DNA from: Dicyema japonicum
Taxonomy: Eukaryota > Dicyemida > Rhombozoa > Dicyemidae
Assembly: GCA_011109175.1 (NCBI GenBank)
Contig: RDEW01000003.1
Coordinates: 996,421 to 1,060,420 of the forward strand
DNA length: 64,000 bases
Direction: 5' to 3'
In this document: piece by piece, positions 56,205 to 64,000 of the stretch
How the letters are laid out: every line of letters starts with the position of its first letter
Numbering within the stretch: position 1 is the stretch's first letter
Position numbers and translations under genes: made by a program
Notes under the pieces: model-generated
Databases searched by the model: none
The model's input: only the letters and a program-made list of their open reading frames with translations
Told to the model about the DNA's origin: nothing

Positions 56205-56475
56205 CGATGACCAGCTAGCCAAGTAGTTAGTTTGTCGGACGGATGAGGTCGTGACCTTTTTGAGAAATGTCATGTCCTCGAGATGAATGTGACCTCTCGT
56301 TTCAATTTTCTTTGTGAATGGACATAATGAAGAATTCAGGCGGCATTGAATGCACGAGGTTTTAAAAAAAGAAGCGTCTGATCACTATTCTCTGGGTTCG
56401 AGCCCCATTCGGCTCAAAACTTGAAATAAGTTATACAAGTCCACTTGAGGGGGAAGTAATTAACACGTTCTTAAT
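56205..56475 (+). repeat. Dispersed family B copy
   Basis: Head gaccagctagccaagtagtt, then cggatgaggtcgtgacc and, at the end, tctgggttcgagccccattc with tccacttgagggggaagtaa. Confidence 0.55.
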
Positions 56476-56719
56476 AATAATAAATGGGGGATTGTCATAA
56501 ATAGTCATAATTGATGACTAATGTAATTATCATTAAGCTGACACGTTGAGAGGGTTATGCCTTATGAAAATCAAAAAATCTTTAAAAACCTATCAATTTT
56601 GTATGGAAATCTGATTATTGGTAAGAAGGATGCTATAACTCTGAAACACCTGAGCTTCCGTCGTGGAAGGACGCGTTCATTTACAGGTTATTAACAATAT
56701 ATTACCACATATTTTTTAA

Positions 56720-56975
56720 GGTCAGAGTCGGGTGGTTTATTGATCGAAAGTTGAGGTAATGACGTATCTCTGGTGCACTATGACATAGCTCTTATATAAT
56801 CAAGGTTTTCATCTCTCCAAGGTGGTTACAGTCTCTTTTTTTTTTAATGGACTCAGGAGACAACGAAATTCCGAAAATTTGAACATCAGATGTACCAATA
56901 TCTGTGTTCGAATCTCGTATAGCAAAAATTAGAGGAACCTGGGGAAGCCCACCATAAGAAAGAAGGGAATTATTA
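56720..56975 (+). repeat. Dispersed family B copy
   Basis: gattgatcgaaagttgaggt, aatgacgtatctctggtgca, ctatgac, aatggactcaggagacaacg and, at the end, ctgtgttcgaatctcgtata with gaggaacctgggg. Shares ctctggtgcactatg with the copy at 50915. Confidence 0.6.
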
Positions 56976-57289
56976 TTTAGTTGTTAATTCTCGAATTTTG
57001 GTTAAATGGCTGACATCTCTCTATTAACGTCTTTGTCTCTTTCGTGGTCTCAATCTGTCTTCTCTACCGTGGGATGGAAGAAACTAGTAGAAAGCCTAGT
57101 AGAGGGTACGGCACAAGCGAACCCTGAGAATTCATATGCTTATGGAAAACGGAGAAGTGCTTTTAACTCCTCGACTAACTATTTCTTGAATGTTCTTAAT
57201 AAAAATACTTTTTATTCTCTTAAACTACTAAGATTTAGCAAGAATTTTAAGTCCACGTAATTTTTAGTGGAAATAAAAAGGAATTTCAG
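56976..57289 (+). other. Unassigned ORF 57006-57260
   Basis: An 84-codon plus frame (MADISLLTSLSLSWSQSVFS...) with no recognisable motif, directly upstream of a family A relic. Probably retroelement debris. Confidence 0.25.
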
Positions 57290-57500
57290 CAGATGTTGCG
57301 ACCTTTGTGCCTTCAGGGTGGAGTAAAGGTGATAAAATTCAAAAAATATGTCGAGATGTACTAAATTGCATTTAGTTTATGCAGAAAGCAAAATTAGAAC
57401 AACTTAGAGACCCTCGCAACCGAAGATGGTTACTGTAGCATCTGGAGTGGCCATCGTCCTCGGCAATGATCACCGTCTCTTGGCCGTTGTAGAGTGATTT
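57290..57500 (+). pseudogene. Retroelement family A, decayed 3' terminus
   Basis: DPRNRRWLL-stop, then (shifted) SGVAIVLGNDHRLLAVVE and stop, corresponding to DARETRWLLQLISVAIVRGN. Strongly diverged. Confidence 0.45.
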
Positions 57501-58169
57501 GTTACTAATGTCTCTTTCTGTTACTATATTACTTAGAATAATGTGTTAATCGTACGCAGATTGAAATGATATTAAAATACTTATCTGAGACACGTGACAT
57601 GATCTACATAAGGGATGCTACATAAAATCTTTAAAACAATTTTTTGCAAAGATAAAATTAACTTAAGTATTTCCCATAGGAGACGTTTCATTCACGGGAA
57701 CTATTGGGTTGGACCCTTGCATCTTGGTTCACTCCCTCTTTGTATTTTAACTCCCAAAAATTCGTAAATGGAATTTTCGAATAAAGTCAAAACCGCAATT
57801 TTTTTAAATTTCTCAAAAATCATTATTTTGGTTGGTGAGGGTATTTAAAGTAATAATTATTTTCTAAAGGTAAATTTGGCTTCAATATTAAAACAATTTA
57901 AGCTTTTAATTGATAACATTAATTGTCATTTATTAGAAAATCGAAATTTTAAACAATAGATGAAAACTGCGCGTGACAACTATAAATTTGATTTTTCTGG
58001 GTTTCTAGTAAATTTAGCTAAATTTAATTTAAATTTTAATTCTAAACACTAAGAACATCTGTTAGGTTCTATTGATCTCCGCCCGTGTAATTGGCGCTGC
58101 ATTGCTTCTCACAGTAACAATAGGGATCAACTGGGGGAGACAATTAATTCTTGAATCGTTATTTTTGTT
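57501..58169. other. No gene seen
   Basis: AT-rich, without supportable exons. Confidence 0.4.
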
Positions 58170-58400
58170 CAAATGAGAGCATTGGAATTTAGAAATCAGA
58201 TCATATTTTAAATTTTGATTTTACTCACTTTTTGTAACCACCCAGATTATGCATACATCAAACTCTTCCTTTCTTCATACTTAGCGTCTCCATGAGTCCG
58301 TCACTTTGTTTATGTTCTCGAGAAGGAAAAGCAGACTTTCATCCATCATGAAACTTGGTAGAGATTTCATGAAAGACTATATTCACCTCACAGAAGAGAA
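58170..58400 (-). repeat. Dispersed family B copy
   Basis: Minus strand: catgatggatgaaagtctgc, ttctcgagaacataaacaaa and gtgacggactcatggagacg, in the order of the 58785 copy. Confidence 0.5.
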
Positions 58401-58784
58401 ATGTTGATAAACAGAAAGCAGAATATTCATGAAATGGCGCATACAGTGACTTGTATGTTTTGCTTTACAATTTGGAACGACTTTTAGTCGCTTTTTTATT
58501 GAGGCTTCTCTGAAAATACTTTGCTTTTCGTATTTAAAAAGAATTAAGGAATTAAGATTAAGCTAATTTAAATGAAAAATTAGCTATGATAATAAAAACT
58601 GTAGAAATTAAAATCCATAAAAAATCAATTTCTATTTTTTCAAAGCGAATTTGCTTTAAAAGTCAATTTACATTCCTAATTGTGCAAAAAAATTATGACG
58701 CACGATTAACAAGCTCCAAGATAAATTACCTACGATTAAACTGTCTATTCTAGGAATAAAAATAGTCACAGTAATTACAGCATA

Positions 58785-59030
58785 AGCAGCTGGCCGAGCG
58801 GTTAATTGGCCGGACAGTTGAGGTGGAGACGTTCTTCTTTAACATGAAATATCTACCTAGTTTTGTGTTGGATGAAAGCCCTCTCTTCCTTCTCGTGAGC
58901 ATGGACAAGATGACAGACTCAGGAGACGCCAGAAACCCAAAGTTCTGAACAGATAAAACGTTGGATGTACGTATGATCGGGGTTTGGATCTCGTCCAGCC
59001 CAAAATGAAAAAAAACTTGGTGGATCACTT
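58785..59030 (+). repeat. Dispersed family B copy, best preserved
   Basis: Head cagctggccgagcggttaat, a tRNA-Leu/Ser-like A-box region, then cagttgaggtggagacgttc, tggatgaaagccctctcttc, gtgagcatggacaagatgac, agactcaggagacgccagaa and finally ggggtttggatctcgtccag, a T-arm/B-box-like end. The two tRNA-like parts are separated by about 190 nt. Confidence 0.65.
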
Positions 59031-60073
59031 GTTAAAAGTTGCACATTTATGACAGTTAATGTGATTCAAATAATAATGAATATAGATAAAATCGATTTTA
59101 GTTGAGTTTTGAAACTGCCTGAATTGAAAATCAATTTAACGTATTTTCAGATTTTCAGTGTAAAAAAACAAAATGTAATTTTCATTTTTAACGCTTCTTT
59201 TAGCATAAATTTTCAAATTTGGCGAATTTAATCTAACGCAATCTAAATTCAGTCAATATCAAAATGACTAAATAGGAAACAGTATAATTATAGGCTACTA
59301 ATCTGGCTTGACATGAAACAGAAATTAAGCATACTTTTGCCTGATCTCGATGTTATCTTGAGTCATTAATGGATATCTGGGTTTTGATTGTTTTGATTTA
59401 ATTTACTAAGTAATCGATAAATATCTTGACATCTCAAACATAATTTGGTTGTTAGATAAACTCGAATATTATTCTAGTGCCATTAGTAACCTTGAATCAT
59501 TTCAATGAATAATATAGTGGATTTACTGTAATGCTTTTTGTGGTTAATTAGTTTGGAATTCTAAACCACAGGAGTATCAAAATAAGGTAGATAAATATTA
59601 TTTTAATTAAATAAGAGGAACCAAGCACATTAAAATCATTACGCTACGTGCATATAATCATAAAATATCGATTTTACGGCAAAAGACGCTACTTTTAAAT
59701 ACTGATAAATTCTTTAAAATAATTACAGGCTCACTTTACATGTTGGTTTCTACCATTTTTAACATTTCAGTTTATTAATTCTGCTTGTTATCAGCCCACG
59801 TGTGGTTTACTTTGCGTATACAATTTTTGAGCGTTATAGTGAATAATTCTGATGTAAATAATGCTATCAAATTACTGGATTAACTTGTGCAATATACATT
59901 GTGGCTAGAATATGCTTATTTTTTGCCTTTATTCTATTTTACCTTGGCTTTATATTTCGCTGATTTGCCTGCATATAGTACATTGATAAATAGGTCGAAT
60001 AGAAACATTAAATCCCTTTATTTTATGATTTGCGATCATTTAATGTTTTAACTTTATACATAGTTTTGTCGTC
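59031..60073. other. Intergenic region upstream of SFMBT
   Basis: About 1 kb of AT-rich sequence with no exon or repeat copy recognised. It must contain the SFMBT promoter and 5' UTR, but no motif stands out. Confidence 0.4.
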
Positions 60074-63000
60074 ATGATGAACAATCGGGATTTCTCGGAT
60101 AATTTGCATAATTCAATAAAGCATCATTCCCCGTCAAGTGAGCTTTAGTGAAATTAACTCATAATTTAGACAGCAGATGTATCAAACTGAATGGGGATAA
60201 TTTGTGTGAACAAGCAAGGTCACTAGAAACGAAAGCAAACCAATATAAAATAGCATCAAATAATTATGAAGAAAATTTTAAAAAATCTGTTTATGAAAAT
60301 AAAGATTCGACGAATAATTATATAAACTTTAATGTTTATAATTCATTTCAAACGTTACCATACGACAGAGAAATCAATCAATTGCCTATTGATAATGCGG
60401 AATGCTTGAATAAGCCACCGTTTCCTAAAAGAGCGAGATTCAGCATTTTGAATTTAATCAACGACGCTGACCAAAATGACAAAAGATCATTAAGAAACAT
60501 TGTGGGAAATCATATTCAGAATTTTGTACAGAATAATTCCCTGTCTCCTTATATATCGTGAGACTTGACAGATCGCAAATCGACCATATTATGTCAAATG
60601 TTACTCCTTACGTAAGCCCATTGTCTCAAAAATGCTTCCAAACTAAGAAAATAGCTAAACAACAAAGTTTTATGAAATTTCTTATAAAATTTAGCAAATC
60701 CTGACGATATTGATTATTCTCCAGAGAATTTTCCTCATGTTTCACATGCACAGTCATTTGAGTTGGAAGATCTACAAATTTATGAGTTTCTGCTTGAAGA
60801 TGACGTCGTCTGGTTCATAAAAATACTTGAAATGGAATATCCTCGAGCCAAAGTCCAGTTTTTAGGGACAGATTTCACATTTTATGTAAATATCGATTCA
60901 TCAAAAATTCACGTGCTTTATTTTGGCTATTTCAACAAACTTAAGTACTTTTTTCCATTCCAGGGTTGAATAATTCTAACTCCTGTAAATAGGGAAAACG
61001 GAAGATAAGGCTGACATTTATAAGGACGTCGAACAATCTTTATCGACAGGGTGTTGTTTTGATGAAAACTTCCTTGGAAATGTATTTCTTTGATTTATTA
61101 AGAAAAATGTTTTTACTTGGAGTTCGCCTGGTCTCATTGGGAGATATCTTGAAGTTAAGCACGTGCACAAGAATGAAGTCTATGTTTGGTTTGCTCAAAT
61201 TAAACAAAATATTGGAGGATACTTAAAATTAAAGTGGCTATGTCCACCAAACTATAATACTAATGTGGCAGAATTTTGGCTTTTCTGTACCTCCCCGCAG
61301 ATTTATCCAATTGGATTCGATATCGGATATCTCAATAGGACATCTTACGGACTTCCAAATATGGGGGGTTGGATTGTGCTCATTTTGTATTTAGAAATGT
61401 TGGAAGACATTGCCTTACATATGATCGATAACTTACTTATGATGACATTCAAAATCAATTTTTATTACAGCGTAGTGCCGTTTTTTTGTTCAAGGTGATT
61501 TTTCTCGGCATTTTTAGAATCGATTCGAAATACCAAATCATAGATTGAAGGTTGGAGTGGCCGTAGAAGTGTTGGATCTGAAAACAAGAGAGCACTTATT
61601 TCCGGGGAAAGTAGAAAAAATAGTCGATGATAATCTTGTGACTGTGAAGTTACTTGAACCGGTCACTTACAAAATTGACGCATTCTACTCCCTATTTGAT
61701 GGAATCTTTCCCACAAAATTCACTCACGGTCACAAAATCCCGTTGATGATGAATGATGGTATTTCTTGAAATTACGTTCAGGAACTAAAACGATCTTTAA
61801 ATGGAATAAAAGTTGCGAAATTTCAAAGGGGCTGATTCATGCACCGAAAACATTTCTACGAAATGTACTTTACAATGCTTATTTAATTAGGTCAAGAGAA
61901 GGGCTGCTTTTAGTAGTGGAAGGAAGTTGGAGGTGGTTGACCCCAGAAATCCTAGCCAAATATGCCCAGCCACCATTATAAAAGTTGCTGATCATACAAT
62001 CTTTGTACGACTGAACCACATATTCGGGCCAATGTTGATATATCACACAAATTCTTTTTACATTTTTCCATCAGGATGGGCTCAGTCTCACGGGATTCAG
62101 CTTTCCACGGACAACGTGGAGATTCTTACAAGGTTTAATCCGATTAGCTAAAATGATAGGGAATTATCTAAAACTGATTATCAAATTTTAGGAAATGCCT
62201 TTTTATGCAATATGTTGAATTGTTACAGCAAAATAACCAAAATTGAAGACTGCTGGTGTCCCCCCATTTATATTAACCCCGGCTGTTTTCTGGGAAACTT
62301 TCTTTTGAAAACTAAAATTTTGAAAATTTACAAAATGATTGGTCCCGGACCTCTGCCTTTAATGATTAATTCCTCTACGAAAACTTATTGGATGCTTCTA
62401 ATAATTACAAGAAAGTTCTCGAGATTTTCTCAGATATCGGTTACTTCTCTCCTTCTTTGAAGATTTCTGTGACAACGTACGACTCATTCTAATTCCTAGC
62501 AAATACAATGAAAAATATTTTTTTCAAATTTGTCATTCGCAGCATCAGCTTGTGGAATTCCTACAAAGATGTTGTATCAAGCTGAATGCCTGTCCCAATT
62601 TTATAACTTTGAATAAGCACAGCGGGGATTCAAATTGCTCATTCTGTATTTTTTCGAATTTGAATTATTTAAGGTCACAGACCGCCGCATACTACTTTTT
62701 TGAAAAAACCAGAAAGTATAAAAAGTACATTCTACCTTGGAGAACGGAAGAAATTTCTTGCAGTTCTGAGAGTGAAAAATTTGCCAACTCGGAGGATAAA
62801 ATGCCAGTTTCTGAAGTCTCGAGGACTCCAGTGAAGAACGAGACAACGCCTGTCTCTACATTTCGTGAAATCAAAAATCCCCATAAATGGTCGTGCAGTG
62901 AACTTTGTGAGTATATGGATTCAAAGGAAAACAGTTTTTTGTCAATATACTTAAAAGTCAGTATTATGCAACATTTTAGTAATTTAGGGAATTGACGGAG

Positions 63001-63124
63001 CGTCCTTCCTTTTACTGAACGAATCAATTTCAGAAATTATTTACTTTTAAATGAAAACACATCCTCGTTGTTAATGCGGGAGATACATAGCCTAAGAAAA
63101 GAGTACGAATGTGAAAAGACTTAG
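60074..63124 (+). CDS. SFMBT: SFMBT (four MBT repeats, SLED domain, SAM-like end)
   Basis: A Polycomb-group chromatin protein. Its MBT repeats read mono/dimethyl-lysine and its SAM end binds partners. Start MMNNRDFSDNLHN; first intron 60138-60169. An Asn-rich N-terminal exon contains PFPKRARFSILNLINDA. MBT1: WFIKILEMEYPRAKVQFLG with IHVLYFGYF. MBT2: GRYLEVKHVHKNEVYVWFAQ, IGGYLKLKW, EFWLFCTSPQIYPIGF. MBT3: LKVGVAVEVLDLKTREHLFP, GKVEKIVDDNLVTV, GIFPTKF. MBT4: GRKLEVVDPRNPSQICPATI, IFPSGW. Next is the SLED domain: CWCPPIYINPGCFLGNFLLK, MIGPGPLPLMI, then across a 19-nt intron (62415-62433) RLLLSFFEDFCDNVRLI and VEFLQRCCIKLNACPNF. The end is NPHKWSCSELCEYMDSKENS, IDGANYLLLNENTSSLLMRE and IHSLRKEYECEKT with a stop. 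The domain order is that of animal SFMBT. About 15 tiny introns. The junction at 60,559-60,694 and the SAM exons are the least certain. Confidence 0.9.
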
Positions 63125-63214
63125 AATTTGTAGTTTATGACTGTTCATATACAATTTTCTTAATTTTACACACAAATAAACAATTAAAAAAATCTTTTTA
63201 GTCATTTTTTAAAT

Positions 63215-63417
63215 AGCGACCAGTAAGCCAGGTGCCTGGTTGGTCGAAAGTTTGAGGTGGTGACGTCCTCGATTGCACGGAGTGTCTACTTTCCTTTATG
63301 ATGGATAATACCCATGTCACTTCTCCTGATGAACATGGACTAGGTGAGGGACTTAGGAACGTCAAAAACCTTTAATTCTGAGAAAAGAAAAAGTGTCTGA
63401 AGTTCTGAGCAAGTTAA
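63215..63417 (+). repeat. Dispersed family B copy
   Basis: gtaagccaggtgcctggttg, gtcgaaagtttgaggtggtg, acgtcctcgattgcacggag, then gatgaacatggactaggtga and gggacttaggaacgtcaaaa. Ends just before the start codon of the next gene. Confidence 0.6.
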
Positions 63418-63772
63418 ATGAATACTGGGGGACTATCTTGTAGATATTTTGAACTTAAACGATCACCTGTAAATTTACATGGAATTTTAAAAACGTTAAA
63501 ATTTGTGATTTATCAAATGAGTTTGTCTCAAGTTGAGAGAATTTTTGCCAAAAACTTTAGTGAGAAAGTGAAGATAAGTAAGTTACTGCAAAAATGTTAT
63601 GCGCTTTTTATTTACCCCCAATTATTTCAAATGCAGGAAACTGAGAATTAACAAAAATGAGACAACCAAAAGCAGATGCTCCTTGAGATCAGTCAATGTA
63701 TCTGACGTGGGGCAGAAATCAAAACGTACCAGGACAAGAGATTTGGCTTTTGGCTTATCTTGCGATTTTTAG
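63418..63772 (+). CDS. Small two-exon gene, 99 aa, unknown
   Basis: MNTGGLSCRYFELKRSPVNL, HGILKTLKFVIYQMSLSQVE and RIFAKNFSEKVKISK are joined by a 55-nt intron (63582-63636) to KLRINKNETTKSRCSLRSVN, VSDVGQKSKRTRTRDLAFGL and SCDF-stop. Spliced length 300 nt keeps frame exactly. Basic, with no membrane segment and no recognised family. The start codon sits at the edge of a family B repeat, so the 5' end may lie further upstream or be repeat-derived. Confidence 0.4.
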
Positions 63773-64000
63773 AAAGCAGAACAGATCTATCATCCAAACC
63801 CTAAATATTTGTTAGTTTCGTAATAACTATTTACTGATGTGGAAAATAAGTTGAATAGTAATTATCCAATTTGGTAATAAATCTAATCTTTCGTAATAAA
63901 TCTACTAAAACACGTAATCGATATCCAAGCCTATATAATCAATATTTTCATCAACAAGTTTTTAAGATTTGAATTCAATACGAGAATGATTAGAGTTCAA
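63773..64000. other. No gene seen
   Basis: AT-rich end of the window. Confidence 0.4.

Noticed and set aside
62341-62420. Frameshift in the SFMBT SLED domain
   Set aside because: An apparent shift disappears when the 19-nt intron 62415-62433 is removed. The continuation RLLLSFFEDFCDN then fits the domain.
1-64000. CRISPR array, bacterial operon or phage region
   Set aside because: No spaced identical short repeats, no prokaryotic gene layout and no ribosome-binding-site pattern. The genes are spliced animal genes.
1-64000. Ciliate or nucleomorph origin, suggested by the tiny introns
   Set aside because: TAA, TAG and TGA all act as stops in the conserved genes, and SFMBT, SLC34 and ZBED-type hAT sequences point to an animal.

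Overview
The window is nuclear DNA from an animal with a very compact gene architecture. It is AT-rich and uses the standard genetic code. The genes are split by extremely small GT-AG introns, most of them 19-36 nt by my splicing (for example 62415-62433, 45612-45631, 48420-48441, 51918-51940). The gene set includes SFMBT, COG5, EML, SLC34, TPX2 and a cold-shock protein, which points to a metazoan. Metazoan genes with introns of about 25 nt are the known hallmark of dicyemid mesozoans (Dicyema and relatives), so a dicyemid is my best guess. This is an inference; no rRNA or mitochondrial marker lies in the window.

Layout. Positions 1-9,200 are mostly decayed retroelements and large dispersed direct repeats. 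A type I membrane protein gene (9214-10373, minus) follows, then more repeats. A nearly full-length but broken RTE-like LINE (13186-16240, minus) sits next to a small spliced gene of unknown function (16310-16879, minus). Positions 17,000-25,000 hold jockey-like, RLE-type and SINE fragments plus a tRNA-Asp. A gene pair follows: an EF-hand protein (25329-26025) and an EML-family WD40 protein (26277-28394). Positions 28,400-34,700 are again repeats, with one small ORF behind a TATA-like box. A short TPX2-like gene lies at 34718-35307 and a second tRNA-Asp at 38919-38991. A retroelement RT remnant (39940-41340) and a 951-bp hAT transposon derivative with perfect 8-bp target duplications (41617-42567) come next. 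The best gene block is a cold-shock/Y-box protein (43558-43977, minus), COG5 (45594-48553) and an SLC34 sodium-phosphate cotransporter (51697-53513), with an SLC34 exon fragment at 55.9 kb. The right end holds SFMBT (60074-63124) and a small two-exon gene (63418-63772).

The genes are ordinary housekeeping or chromatin functions and do not form a pathway. COG5 acts in Golgi tethering, EML and TPX2 on microtubules, SFMBT in Polycomb-type repression, and SLC34 in phosphate uptake. The mobile fraction is the more unusual part. A tRNA-derived SINE family (about 10 copies) shares its 3' end with the LINE at 13.2 kb, which suggests a SINE/LINE pair. At least four other retroelement families are present only as 5'-truncated 3' pieces. 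Most long single-frame ORFs outside the genes listed are shadows or transposon debris; the real exons are short and are found only by splicing across tiny introns.
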